A stretch of 64,000 nt of DNA from Amycolatopsis pretoriensis (lineage in GTDB: Bacteria; Actinomycetota; Actinomycetes; Mycobacteriales; Pseudonocardiaceae), in assembly GCF_900107925.1 (NCBI RefSeq), contig NZ_FNUJ01000009.1, positions 310,001 through 374,000 of the forward strand, written 5' to 3'. Shown piece after piece: positions 33,663 through 42,066 of the stretch. Position numbers and translations under genes: made by a program. Below the pieces are notes generated by a model that had not been told where the DNA came from, ran no database searches, and was given only the letters and a program-made list of their open reading frames with translations. The stretch's first letter is position 1. The number at the start of each line of letters is the position of its first letter.

Positions 33663-35021
33663 ATGCCCCCTACCACCCGGACCCGCCGAGGCGCCCTGCT
33701 GGTGGCCGCCGCCGCGGCGTCCGTCCTGCTGACCAGCGCCTGTTCCGGCGCCGCCGCCCCGAGCGGGGGTGACGCCGCGGCCGCGCCCGGCAAGGACGAC
33801 AAGCTCACGATCACCGTGTACTCGAAGTTCACCGACCGCGAGTACGGCGTCGTGACGGCGGGGCTCAACAAGCTCAAGGCGAAGTTCCCGAACATCGAGA
33901 TCAAGCACGAGGGCAACCAGGACGACGACAAGCTCACCCAGTCGATCCGCGGCGGCAACCCACCCGACGTCGCGATCTCGTTCTACACCGACAACCTCGG
34001 TGCCTGGTGCTCCACCGGCAGCTTCCAGGACCTGAAGCCCTACATCGAGCGCGACAAGATCGACCTGAACCAAATCCCCGAGGCCGTCCGCAACTACACC
34101 GAGTACCAGGGCAAGCGGTGCGCGATGCCGATGCTCGCCGACGTCTACGGCTTCTACTACAACAAGGACATGTTCGCGGCGAAGGGCGTCACCTCGCCGC
34201 CGAAGACCACGGACGAGCTGCTCGAGGACGCCAAGAAGCTGACCGAGTACAACGCGGACGGCTCGATCAAGGTCGCCGGCTTCCTGCCGTCGATGCCGTT
34301 CTACGCCAACCAGGCCCAGTACTGGGCGCCGAACTTCGGCGCGCCGTTCCTCGGCCCGGACGGCAAGTCGGACCTCGCCACCAACCCCGGCTGGAAGGCG
34401 ATGTTCGAGTTCCAGCAGAAGCTGATCGACGCGCTCGGTGGCCACGACAAGGTCGAGAAGTTCAAGGCCGGTCTCGGGGACGAGTACTCCGCCGACAACG
34501 GCTTCCAGAAGGGCAAGCTGGCGATGATCTACGACGGTGAGTTCCGCACCGCGTTCATCAAGGACCAGGCGCCGACCCTGAACTACGCCACCGCGCCCGC
34601 CCCGGTGCTCACCACCATGGCGGACAAGTACGGCAGTGCCTTCACCACCGGCACGATCATCGCGATCCCCAAGGGCGCCAAGAACCCCGGCGCCGCGTGG
34701 GAGCTGATCAAGCAGGTCACCCTGGACACCGACACCCTGGTGGACATGGCCAACGGCCTGAAGAACGTGCCCAGCACCAAGGCCTCGCTGACGTCGCCGC
34801 GCCTCGACCTGCAGCCGCAGTTCAAGACGTTCCTCGACATGTACGACAGCGGCAAGCTCGTCTCGAACCAGACCACGCCGATCGGTGACGCGCACCTCAA
34901 GGCGGTCAACGACTTCGCCGAGAAGTGGCAGGCCGGCTCGATCCCCGATCTGACCGCGGGCCTGCAGAAGGTCGACGCGCAGATCAACGACGAGCTGAAG
35001 CAGAAGGGCGCGGGCGGATGA
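33663..35021 (+). CDS. ABC sugar transporter, substrate-binding lipoprotein
   Basis: A 452-residue extracellular solute-binding protein (family 1). A lipoprotein signal has the lipobox LLTSAC near residue 27, followed by an Ala/Gly linker and ITVYSKFTDREYGVVTAGLNKLKAKFPNIEI. GGNPPDVAISFYTDNLG, YGFYYNKDMFAAKG and IIAIPKGAKNPGAAWELIKQ are typical. It should deliver an oligosaccharide to the two permeases. The ATG at 33663 has a GAGGAGG site; the ATG at 33648 is inside that region and is rejected. Confidence 0.93.
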   Translation: MPPTTRTRRGALLVAAAAASVLLTSACSGAAAPSGGDAAAAPGKDDKLTITVYSKFTDREYGVVTAGLNKLKAKFPNIEIKHEGNQDDDKLTQSIRGGNPPDVAISFYTDNLGAWCSTGSFQDLKPYIERDKIDLNQIPEAVRNYTEYQGKRCAMPMLADVYGFYYNKDMFAAKGVTSPPKTTDELLEDAKKLTEYNADGSIKVAGFLPSMPFYANQAQYWAPNFGAPFLGPDGKSDLATNPGWKAMFEFQQKLIDALGGHDKVEKFKAGLGDEYSADNGFQKGKLAMIYDGEFRTAFIKDQAPTLNYATAPAPVLTTMADKYGSAFTTGTIIAIPKGAKNPGAAWELIKQVTLDTDTLVDMANGLKNVPSTKASLTSPRLDLQPQFKTFLDMYDSGKLVSNQTTPIGDAHLKAVNDFAEKWQAGSIPDLTAGLQKVDAQINDELKQKGAGG

Positions 35022-36001
35022 CGACGCTCGCCGAAAAGGCTTCCCCGTCCGCACCTGCGAAGGTGCGGGCGGGGGCCCGCCGGGCCAAGCGCCGCCGGAC
35101 CGTCTTCCTCTTCATGGCGCCCGCGTTCGTCGGGTTCCTGATCTTCTTCGGCTACCCGCTGATCGCGACGGTCTACTACTCCTTCACCCGGTACGACCTG
35201 ATCAACCCGCCGGTGTTCATCGGCTTCGACAACTACGTCCGGATGTTCACCAGCGAGCCGCTGGTCGGCACGGCCGCGTACAACACGCTGTGGCTGGTCG
35301 TCGTCCTGACGGTGTGCCGGGTGGTGTTCTCCCTCGGCGTCGCGTCGGTGATCTCCCGGCTCAAGTCGGGTGTCGGCCTGGTCCGCACGCTCTGCTACCT
35401 GCCGACGCTCGCCCCGCCGGCGGCGGCGACGCTGGCCTTCGTCTTCGTGTTCAACCCGGAGTTCGGCCCGGTCAACCGGTTCCTGCGGCTCGTCGGCATC
35501 GACGGCGGGCTCTGGTTCAACAGCCCCGAGATGTCGAAGCCCGCGCTGACGCTGCTGGCGCTGTGGGGCTCCGGCGAGCTGATGATCATCATCCTGGCCG
35601 CGCTGCTCGACGTCCCGACCGAGCAGTACGAGGCCGCCGAGCTCGACGGCGCCGGCCCGATCCGCCGGTTCTGGCACGTCACGCTGCCGTCGATCTCGCC
35701 GGTGCTGCTGTTCGGCGTGGTCAACTCGATCATCTACGCGCTGCAGTTCTTCACCCAGGCGATCGTGGCGGCTTCCGCGTCCGCGGGTACCGCCGACGTC
35801 GCCGGCAACTCGAAGCTCATCGGGGCACCGCAGAACTCGACGCTGACGTACCCGATCTGGCTGTACGTCCAGGGGTTCCGCTACTTCAACATGGGTTACG
35901 CGGCCGCGATGGCGGTGCTGCTGTTCATCGTTTCCGCGGGCTTCACGTGGATCCTGGTGCGGCAGCTCCGGAAGTCCCAGCACCAGGAGGAGGGCGCATG
36001 A
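35018..36001 (+). CDS. ABC sugar transporter, permease 1 (MalF-like)
   Basis: A 327-residue permease with six membrane helices (first: FLFMAPAFVGFLIFFGYPLI). The EAA loop YEAAELDGAGPIRRFWHVTLP contacts the ATPase. It overlaps the lipoprotein stop and the next ATG by four bases each. No ATPase gene is present, so a shared MsiK-type ATPase encoded elsewhere must power it, as is usual in actinobacteria. Confidence 0.94.
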   Translation: MTTLAEKASPSAPAKVRAGARRAKRRRTVFLFMAPAFVGFLIFFGYPLIATVYYSFTRYDLINPPVFIGFDNYVRMFTSEPLVGTAAYNTLWLVVVLTVCRVVFSLGVASVISRLKSGVGLVRTLCYLPTLAPPAAATLAFVFVFNPEFGPVNRFLRLVGIDGGLWFNSPEMSKPALTLLALWGSGELMIIILAALLDVPTEQYEAAELDGAGPIRRFWHVTLPSISPVLLFGVVNSIIYALQFFTQAIVAASASAGTADVAGNSKLIGAPQNSTLTYPIWLYVQGFRYFNMGYAAAMAVLLFIVSAGFTWILVRQLRKSQHQEEGA

Positions 36002-36888
36002 CCGCCGTGGCCGAAGCGCCGCAGCGCGACGCGGGCGTACCGCCGAAGGTGCGGTTCAAGCGGAACTGGGACAAGCGGCTGTCGTTCATCGCGCTGCATT
36101 CGGTCGGCATCGCGATGGGCGTGATCTTCACGCTGCCGCTGCTGTTCGTGTTCCTCACCGCGGTGATGAAGAGCGACCAGGCGATGACGGCGAGCCTGTG
36201 GCCGAGCGAATGGCACTTCGAGAACTTCGTGGAGGTGTTCAAGAAGGCGCCGCTGCTCGAATACTTCGGCAACAGCCTGCTGTATTCGGCGCTGGCGACG
36301 GCGGGAGCGCTGCTTTCGGCGATCCCGGCCGCGTACGGGCTGGCGAAACTGCGGTGGCGCGGGCAGAACCTGTTCTTCATGCTGACCGTGGCGGCGATGC
36401 TGCTGCCACCGCAGGTCACCGTCGTGCCGCTGTACGACCTGTGGGTCCGGATGGGCCTCACCGGCACGCTGGTCCCGCTGATCGTGCCGTACTTCTTCTT
36501 CGACGCGTTCTCGATCTTCCTGCTCCGCCAGTTCTTCCTCACCATTCCGAAGGACTACATCGAAGCGGCGAAGATCGACGGCTGCAACGAGTTCCAGGCG
36601 ATGGTCCGGGTGCTGATCCCGATGGCCAAGCCGGGGATCGCGGCCACCGCGATGTTCTGCTTCCTGTTCACCTGGAACGACTACTTCGGGCCGCTGCTCT
36701 ACACCGGCGAGAACCAGGACCACTGGCCGCTTTCGCTCGCGATCGCGTCCTTCCGCGGCATGCACCACGTCGAGTGGAACATGACGATGGCGGCGACCGC
36801 GCTGATCATGGCGCCGGTGATCGTGCTGTTCATCTTCGCCCAGAAGTCGTTCGTCAAGGGCATCACATTCACGGGAGTCAAGGGATGA
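35998..36888 (+). CDS. ABC sugar transporter, permease 2 (MalG-like)
   Basis: A 296-residue permease. Helices include GIAMGVIFTLPLLFVFLTAVM and VAAMLLPPQVTVVPLYDLWV. The EAA motif YIEAAKIDGCNEFQAMVRVLIPMAKPG is intact, and the chain ends with the usual FVKGITFTGVKG. It pairs with permease 1 to form the channel. Both its ends overlap neighbours as ATGA. Confidence 0.94.
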   Translation: MTAVAEAPQRDAGVPPKVRFKRNWDKRLSFIALHSVGIAMGVIFTLPLLFVFLTAVMKSDQAMTASLWPSEWHFENFVEVFKKAPLLEYFGNSLLYSALATAGALLSAIPAAYGLAKLRWRGQNLFFMLTVAAMLLPPQVTVVPLYDLWVRMGLTGTLVPLIVPYFFFDAFSIFLLRQFFLTIPKDYIEAAKIDGCNEFQAMVRVLIPMAKPGIAATAMFCFLFTWNDYFGPLLYTGENQDHWPLSLAIASFRGMHHVEWNMTMAATALIMAPVIVLFIFAQKSFVKGITFTGVKG

Positions 36889-38150
36889 AGCTGGCAGTCG
36901 TCGGTGGCGGGTCCACCTACACGCCGGAGCTGATCGACGGGATCGCCGGGCGCCGGTCCACTTTGGACGTCGACGAGATCGTGCTGGTCGACCCGGACGC
37001 CTACCGCGTCGAGGCCGTCGGCGGGTTCAGCCAGCGCCTGCTCGACCACGCCGGTCACCCCGCGCGGGTCAGGACGACGCAGTCGCTCGAAGAGGGCGTC
37101 GACGGTGCTTCCGCCGTGCTGATCCAGCTGCGCGTCGGCGGGCAGCGGGCCCGGCGCTCCGATGAGACGTTCCCGCACGCCTGCGGCTGCGTCGGGCAGG
37201 AGACGACCGGCGCGGGCGGCCTGGCGAAGGCGCTGCGCACGGTGCCGGTGGTCCTCGACATCGCCGACCGCGTCCGCAAGATCGCCGGTGACGACACGTG
37301 GATCGTCAACTTCACCAACCCGGTCGGCATCGTCACGCGCGCCCTGCTCAACGAGGGCCACCGCGCGGTCGGGCTGTGCAACGTCGCGATCAACCTGCAG
37401 CGCCAGTTCGGCAAGCTGCTCGGTGTCGGCGCGGACGACGTCAAGCTCGTCCACACCGGACTGAACCACCTGAGCTGGGAACGCGGCGCGCTCGTCGACG
37501 GCGTCGACCGGCTCCCGGAGCTGCTGGACCAGCACTTGGACTACCTGTCCAATGAGGTCAGCGTGCCGGAGAAGTGGTTGCGGCGCATGAACGTCGTGCC
37601 GTCGTACTACCTCAAGTACTTCTACGCGCACGACGAGCAGGTCACCAAGCAGCGCACCGAGCGGCCGCGCGCGGACGTCGTGTCCGACGTCGAGGAAGAA
37701 CTGCTGAAGATCTACCTCGACCCGGACCAGAACACCAAGCCGGAGTCCCTCGAAAAGCGCGGCGGCGCGTACTACTCGGAGGCCGCTGTGCAGCTCGTGC
37801 ACGCGCTGACCGCGGGCGGGCCGGCCGAGGAGCACGTGGTGAACGTCCGCAACGACGGGACTTTCCCGTTCCTGCCGGACGACGCCGTCATCGAAACCAG
37901 GTCCACTGTGGACTCCAAGGGTGCGACGCCGATTCCGCAGCCGGCGGTGGAGCCTCAGTACTCGGGCCTGATCTCGGCGACGACGGCGTACGAGTTCCTG
38001 GCTTTGGAAGCGGCGCTGAAGGGCGGCCGCGACCGCGTGGCGGACGCGCTGCTGGCGCACCCGCTGGTCGGTCAGTACAGCAAGGCCGACACGCTCGCCG
38101 ACTCGCTGGTGCAGATCAACCGCGAGTACCTGCCCTGGGCGCGCGGATGA
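36885..38150 (+). CDS. GH4-family 6-phospho-beta-glucosidase-like enzyme
   Basis: A 421-residue GH4 glycosidase. The NAD-binding start is KLAVVGGGSTYTPELIDGI. NFTNPVGIVTRAL precedes the metal ligands Cys165 (GLCNV) and His195 (GLNHLSW), the Cys-His pair that binds manganese in GH4. These enzymes cleave phosphorylated disaccharides by an NAD-dependent redox elimination. Because the sugar enters through an ABC importer unphosphorylated, the adjacent kinase may supply the phosphate before cleavage. The exact sugar is not readable from sequence. Confidence 0.92.
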   Translation: MKLAVVGGGSTYTPELIDGIAGRRSTLDVDEIVLVDPDAYRVEAVGGFSQRLLDHAGHPARVRTTQSLEEGVDGASAVLIQLRVGGQRARRSDETFPHACGCVGQETTGAGGLAKALRTVPVVLDIADRVRKIAGDDTWIVNFTNPVGIVTRALLNEGHRAVGLCNVAINLQRQFGKLLGVGADDVKLVHTGLNHLSWERGALVDGVDRLPELLDQHLDYLSNEVSVPEKWLRRMNVVPSYYLKYFYAHDEQVTKQRTERPRADVVSDVEEELLKIYLDPDQNTKPESLEKRGGAYYSEAAVQLVHALTAGGPAEEHVVNVRNDGTFPFLPDDAVIETRSTVDSKGATPIPQPAVEPQYSGLISATTAYEFLALEAALKGGRDRVADALLAHPLVGQYSKADTLADSLVQINREYLPWARG

Positions 38151-39115
38151 GGCCTGCGATTATCGCGATCGACGGCGGCAACAGCAAGACCGAGGTCCTG
38201 GTGATCTCGGACGACGGCGTGGTGCTGGGCAAGTCCCGCGGTCCCGGCGCGTCGCCGCAGAACATCGGCGTCGCGGCCTGCGTCACGGCGCTGGAAGGCC
38301 TGGTCCTGGAGGCCTACCCGGGCCTCGGGGAGAAGCCGTTCGCCGTGCACACCTCGGCGTACCTGGCCGGGCTGGACTTCCCGCGCGAGGAGGAGGCGCT
38401 GCACGCGGCGCTGTCCGCGCGCGGGTGGAGCGACACCCTGACGGTCGGCAACGACACCCTCGCGCTGCTCCGGGCGGGCAGCGCGGGGGTGGGTGTCGCG
38501 GTCGTGTGCGGTGCCGGGATCAACGGCGCCGGCGTCGGCCCGGACGGCCGCGTCCACCGCTTTCCCGCGCTGGGCAAGATTTCCGGCGACTGGGGTGGCG
38601 GCTACCGGCTCGGCGAGGAAGCCCTGTGGTGGGCCGTGCGTGCCGAGGACGGCCGCGGCCCGCGGACCGCGTTGATGCCGGCGGTGGCGGCGTACTTCGG
38701 CAAGCCGACGCTGCTGGACGTCGTGCAGGGCCTGCACTTCGAGGAGATCGACACGGCGTCGATCCACGGCTTGTGCCCGCTGCTGTTCGAAGTCGCGGCG
38801 GCCGGTGACGAGGTCGCGCAGGAGATCGTCACGCGGTTCGTCGAGGAGGTCAGCGTCTTCGCGGCGGTGATCCTGCGCGAGCTGGACCTGACCGAGGACG
38901 CGCCGGAGATCGTCCTCGGCGGCGGGGTCCTGACCGGCATCGGCGCGGCGGTGATCGCGGAGATCGAAAAGCGGTGCCTGAAAGTGGCGCCGCGCGCGGT
39001 GGTCCGCGTCGTGGACGTGAACCCCGTGGTGGGAGCGGCGTTGTTCGGACTCGACACGCTGGGTGCGTCGGAGGCCGCGAAAGCGGCGCTCAAGGCGGCG
39101 ACCCAGCGCACCTAG
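38147..39115 (+). CDS. BadF/BadG-type sugar kinase (N-acetylglucosamine kinase-like)
   Basis: A 322-residue ASKHA-fold kinase. The phosphate-1 loop is AIDGGNSKTEVLV, the central region has VAVVCGAGINGAGVGPDGRVHRFPALGKISGDWGGG, and phosphate-2/adenosine motifs include EIVLGGGVLTGIG. The GDWGGG segment resembles N-acetylglucosamine and glucosamine kinases. Being last in the operon and coupled to GH4 as ATGA, it probably phosphorylates the imported sugar. The aminosugar substrate is an inference. Confidence 0.88.
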   Translation: MRPAIIAIDGGNSKTEVLVISDDGVVLGKSRGPGASPQNIGVAACVTALEGLVLEAYPGLGEKPFAVHTSAYLAGLDFPREEEALHAALSARGWSDTLTVGNDTLALLRAGSAGVGVAVVCGAGINGAGVGPDGRVHRFPALGKISGDWGGGYRLGEEALWWAVRAEDGRGPRTALMPAVAAYFGKPTLLDVVQGLHFEEIDTASIHGLCPLLFEVAAAGDEVAQEIVTRFVEEVSVFAAVILRELDLTEDAPEIVLGGGVLTGIGAAVIAEIEKRCLKVAPRAVVRVVDVNPVVGAALFGLDTLGASEAAKAALKAATQRT

Positions 39116-39117
39116 AC

Positions 39118-39157
39118 CTGGTGGCCTGCCTCGAAGCGGCGCGAGGCAGGCCACCAG
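39118..39157. terminator. Bidirectional hairpin between sugar operon and SRPBCC gene
   Basis: A perfect 16-base inverted repeat, 39118-39133 with 39142-39157 (arm core GGTGGCCTGCCTCG), has an 8-base loop. It starts 3 bases after the kinase stop and ends 8 bases before the convergent SRPBCC stop, so it can end both transcripts. No T-tract is present. Confidence 0.85.
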
Positions 39158-39164
39158 ACCCACT

Positions 39165-39677
39165 TCACGGCGCGGGGACGATGGTGTCGCCGGTCTCGAG
39201 CAGGGACTTGAGGTCGGAGAGGATCCAGGCCCAGCCGCCGCCCGCGTTCTCGTTCGGCGGCGCGTCGAGCCGCTCGAAGGCGCCGCTGACCATCCCGGCG
39301 ATCGTGGGCGCGCCGGTGACGTCGTGGGTCACGGTCAGCCGGGTGCCGGCGGTCTTGGACTCCTCGATCTCGTAGGTGAGCGTCGTGTAGGGCTCCTCGC
39401 TCACGTCCCCGGGCGCCATCAGCAGCTTCCAGGTGAGGACCAGCTTCCGCGGCGGGTCCACCTCGAGGACCTCGCCGTCGACGAGGTCGCCGGTCATCCC
39501 GGCGTCGATGAATGCCTGCGTCGGGCGGGTGCGGTGCTTGCCGCCGGGCCGCAGGTCGAAGTCGACCAGGCCGGTGTAGCCGTACTTCGCCGTCCACTCG
39601 GGCTTCGTGATGGCGTCCCAGATGCGCTCCGGGGAAGCCTTGATGTAGACGCGGTAGACCTGCACGGTGTCCGTCAT
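39165..39677 (-). CDS. SRPBCC / AHSA1 family protein, second copy
   Basis: A 170-residue START-like protein: VYIKASPERIWDAITKPEWTAKYGY at the N-terminus, KLVLTWKLL in the middle, TRLTVTHDVTGAP and the closing GGWAWILSDLKSLLETG helix. It overlaps the ArsR gene by four bases (ATGA) and is second in that operon. This reverses the order of the similar pair at 3.4-4.15 kb, where SRPBCC comes first. The ligand is unknown. Confidence 0.9.
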   Translation of the reverse strand: MTDTVQVYRVYIKASPERIWDAITKPEWTAKYGYTGLVDFDLRPGGKHRTRPTQAFIDAGMTGDLVDGEVLEVDPPRKLVLTWKLLMAPGDVSEEPYTTLTYEIEESKTAGTRLTVTHDVTGAPTIAGMVSGAFERLDAPPNENAGGGWAWILSDLKSLLETGDTIVPAP

Positions 39678-39994
39678 GGTTCTTCGCCTTCCAGTTCGTT
39701 CTTGAGGTCGAGCAGCGCGGTGACGTGGCGCTCGGTGTACTTGTCGATCCACCGGTCGTGGATCTGCCGGATGGGCACGGGGTTGAGGAAGTGCCGCTTC
39801 TCGCGGCCGTCCTTCCGCGTGACGACGAGCCCGGCCTCTTCCAGGAGCTTCAGGTGCTTCATGACGCCGAAGCGGGTCATCTCGACCTGGGTCTCCAGCT
39901 CGGTGAGCGTGCGGCCGTCACGCTCGAAGAGCAGGTCGAGCAGGAACCGGCGGGTCGGATCCGCCAGCGCCTTGAACACCAGGTCGTCTTGCAC
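39674..39994 (-). CDS. ArsR-family repressor, second copy
   Basis: A 106-residue winged helix: VFKALADPTRRFLLDLLFERDG, recognition part MTRFGVMKHLKLLEEAGLV, wing KDGREKRHFLNPVP. GTG 39994 is chosen because the upstream ATG at 40024 falls within a perfect operator between well-placed -35 and -10 boxes. The predicted transcript starts at or next to the GTG, so the mRNA is probably leaderless. No metal-binding Cys pattern is present. Confidence 0.9.
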   Translation of the reverse strand: MQDDLVFKALADPTRRFLLDLLFERDGRTLTELETQVEMTRFGVMKHLKLLEEAGLVVTRKDGREKRHFLNPVPIRQIHDRWIDKYTERHVTALLDLKNELEGEEP

Positions 39995-40001
39995 TCGAGC
40001 G

Positions 40002-40031
40002 AGGATAGGTGACCAAAAGGTCACATGTCAA
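40002..40031 (-). promoter_or_regulatory. Promoter with embedded operator for the ArsR-SRPBCC operon
   Basis: On the minus strand TTGACA (40031-40026) and TATCCT (40007-40002) are 18 bases apart. Inside the spacer, GTGACC-AAAA-GGTCAC (40009-40024) is a perfect inverted repeat. A repressor bound there would block RNA polymerase. The predicted start point is about 7 bases past the -10 box, at the GTG codon. Confidence 0.85.
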
Positions 40032-40040
40032 CGTGCGGCA

Positions 40041-40095
40041 CTTTCACGTGAAAGCGACCCGGAGGAAGGACCTCCGGGTCGCTTTCACGTGAAAG
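40041..40095. terminator. 25-bp perfect hairpin after gntP, built from TTTCACGTGAAA palindromes
   Basis: Arms 40041-40065 and 40071-40095 are perfectly complementary with the loop AAGGA. The outer part of each arm is itself the palindrome CTTTCACGTGAAAG, so each arm can also fold alone. It starts 9 bases after the gntP stop and is the strongest stem in the window. It should terminate the gnt transcript and insulate the ArsR promoter beside it. Confidence 0.88.
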
Positions 40096-40104
40096 CTACG
40101 TGGT

Positions 40105-41472
40105 TCAGACCAGTAGGGAGAGGGGGAGGATCAGGGCGATCGCCACCACGGAAATCAGCGTCTCCATCACCGACCAGCTCTTCAACGTCTGCCCGACCGA
40201 CAGTCCGAAGTACTCCTTGACCAGCCAGAACCCGGCGTCGTTGACGTGCGAGAAGAACAGCGACCCGGCGCCGATCGCGAGCACCAGCAACGCGCTGTGC
40301 GACGGGTCCATCGTCGCCGCCAGCGGGGCGACGATGCCCGCCGCCGAGACCGTGGCCACCGTCGCCGAACCCGTGGCCAGGCGGATCGCCACCGCGACCA
40401 GCCAGCCGAGCAGCAGCGGGGACAGGTTCGCGTCCTTCGCCAAGCCCGTGATGACGTCGCCGACGCCCGCGTCGACCAGCGTCTGCTTGAAGCCGCCGCC
40501 CGCGCCGACGATCAGGATGATCCCCGCGATCGGGCCCAGCGAGTCGGCGAGCACAGTGGACAGCCGCCCCCGGTCGAGGCCGGCGGGACGACCGAGCAGC
40601 ACCATGCCCACCAGGACCGCCGCGAGCAACGCGATCAGTGGGTCGCCGACGAAGTCGAGGATCTTGCGGGCGCCGTTGTCCTTGGCCAGCAGGATGTCCG
40701 AGAGCGCTTTCGCCAGCATGAGCACGACCGGCAGCAGCACCGTCGTGAGCGTCGCGGCGAAACTCGGGCGCGGCTTGTCCGTGTCCGCGCGCTCCGGGAT
40801 CAGGCGCTCGGGCGGCTGCGCGTCCGGGACGAGCCGGGCGGCGACCTTGGCGAACAGCGGGCCCGCGATGACCAGCGTCGGGATGCCGACGAGCAGACCG
40901 AACGCCAGCGTGACGCCGACGTTCGCGTTCAACGCGCCCGCCGCGGCGAGCGGGCCCGGGTGCGGCGGGACCAGGCCGTGCAGCACCGAAAGGCCGGCGA
41001 CCGCCGGAATCCCGAGCAGCATCAACGGTTTCCCGGTGCGCTTGGCCGCGAGCAGCACGACCGGGATCAGCATGACGAGCCCGATCTCGAAGAACATCGG
41101 CAGACCGATCAACGCCGCCACCAGCGCCATCGCCCACGGCAGCGCGGCGCCGCGCGCCTTGCCGAGGACGGTGTCGACGATCTGGTCCGCGCCCCCGGAG
41201 TCGGCCAGCAGCTTCCCGAGCATCGCGCCGAGGGCGATCAGGATGCCGACCGACGCGACCGTGCTGCCGACGCCGTTCGTGAAGCTCTTCAGCAGCTTGT
41301 CGACCGGCATCCCGGCGGTCAGGCCGAGCACCAGCGAACCGAGCACCAGCGACAGGAACGGGTGCAGCTTCACCTTGGTGATCAGCACGACGATGACGGC
41401 GATCGCGACGACGGTCGCGATGATCAGGCGGGTGTCGTGGCCGGTCCAGCCGGCGGCGAGGAGGGTGTTCAC
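40105..41472 (-). CDS. gntP: Gluconate:H+ symporter (GntP family)
   Basis: A 455-residue permease with about 12-14 membrane segments. ALIGLPMFFEIGLVMLIPVVLLAAKRTGKPLMLLGIPAVAGLSVLHGLVPPHPGPLAAAG is the GntP core, and LATGSATVATVSAAGIVAPL and FFSHVNDAGFWLVKEYFGLSVGQTLKSWSVMETLISV mark its C-terminal half. It imports gluconate for the kinase encoded upstream. Its GTG start overlaps the gntK stop. The divergent FadR-type regulator presumably controls both. Confidence 0.95.
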   Translation of the reverse strand: MNTLLAAGWTGHDTRLIIATVVAIAVIVVLITKVKLHPFLSLVLGSLVLGLTAGMPVDKLLKSFTNGVGSTVASVGILIALGAMLGKLLADSGGADQIVDTVLGKARGAALPWAMALVAALIGLPMFFEIGLVMLIPVVLLAAKRTGKPLMLLGIPAVAGLSVLHGLVPPHPGPLAAAGALNANVGVTLAFGLLVGIPTLVIAGPLFAKVAARLVPDAQPPERLIPERADTDKPRPSFAATLTTVLLPVVLMLAKALSDILLAKDNGARKILDFVGDPLIALLAAVLVGMVLLGRPAGLDRGRLSTVLADSLGPIAGIILIVGAGGGFKQTLVDAGVGDVITGLAKDANLSPLLLGWLVAVAIRLATGSATVATVSAAGIVAPLAATMDPSHSALLVLAIGAGSLFFSHVNDAGFWLVKEYFGLSVGQTLKSWSVMETLISVVAIALILPLSLLV

Positions 41473-41963
41473 GCGTGCTCCCGGAAAGCGGTGAGGGCGG
41501 CTTCGGTGATCTCGGCCGGCGTTTCGCGGATGTCGAAGATCGCGCCCGGCTCGTCCGCTTCGAGGGGTTCCAGGTCGGCGAGCTGGGAGTCCAGCAGGGA
41601 CACCGGCATGAAGTGGCCCGAACGCGACTTCATGCGCTCGGCGAGGATCTCGCGGTCGCCGTGCAGGTGGGCGAACCAGACGTCGCCACCGGTCCGCAGC
41701 ACATCGCGGTACCGGCGCTTGAGCGCGGACGACGTCACGACGCCGCCGGCGTCCTGGTGGTCGCGGATCCAGCCGGCGATCGCCTCGAGCCAGGGGGCGC
41801 GGTCGGCGTCGGTCAGGGGATGCCCCGCGGTCATCTTGTCGATGTTGGCCTGCGAATGGAACGTGTCCGCCTCGGCGTATTCGACGCCCAGCGCGGTGGC
41901 CAGCGCCGTGCCGATCGTCGTCTTGCCGGAGCCTGACACCCCCATCACCACGATGACGGTCAT
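41469..41963 (-). CDS. gntK: Gluconokinase
   Basis: A 164-residue P-loop kinase: VVMGVSGSGKTTIGTALA, then YAEADTFHSQANIDKMTAGHPLTDADRAPWL, SSALKRRYRDVLR and the GHFMPVSLLDSQLADLEPLE segment, all diagnostic of gluconokinase. It makes 6-phosphogluconate for the pentose phosphate pathway. The ATG at 41963 has a GGGAGGTG site. It precedes gntP in a two-gene operon, downstream of paired operators. Confidence 0.95.
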   Translation of the reverse strand: MTVIVVMGVSGSGKTTIGTALATALGVEYAEADTFHSQANIDKMTAGHPLTDADRAPWLEAIAGWIRDHQDAGGVVTSSALKRRYRDVLRTGGDVWFAHLHGDREILAERMKSRSGHFMPVSLLDSQLADLEPLEADEPGAIFDIRETPAEITEAALTAFREHA

Positions 41964-42005
41964 CCGCACCTCCCACTTCGTTGTGCTCAGGTGAGTCAAA
42001 CTCAA

Positions 42006-42037
42006 AAGTACTACTTATTCAAGATGAAGTACTACTT
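42006..42037. promoter_or_regulatory. Twin operator for the FadR-type GntR regulator
   Basis: AAGTACTACTT, an 11-base perfect odd palindrome, occurs at 42006-42016 and again at 42027-42037, 21 bases apart (two helical turns). GT-N3-AC fits the operator form of the FadR subfamily. It lies between the divergent gntK (41963) and gntR (42067) starts and can control both. Confidence 0.82.
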
Positions 42038-42066
42038 AATCGAGTCAGATCGCTAGGTTGGGTCCG

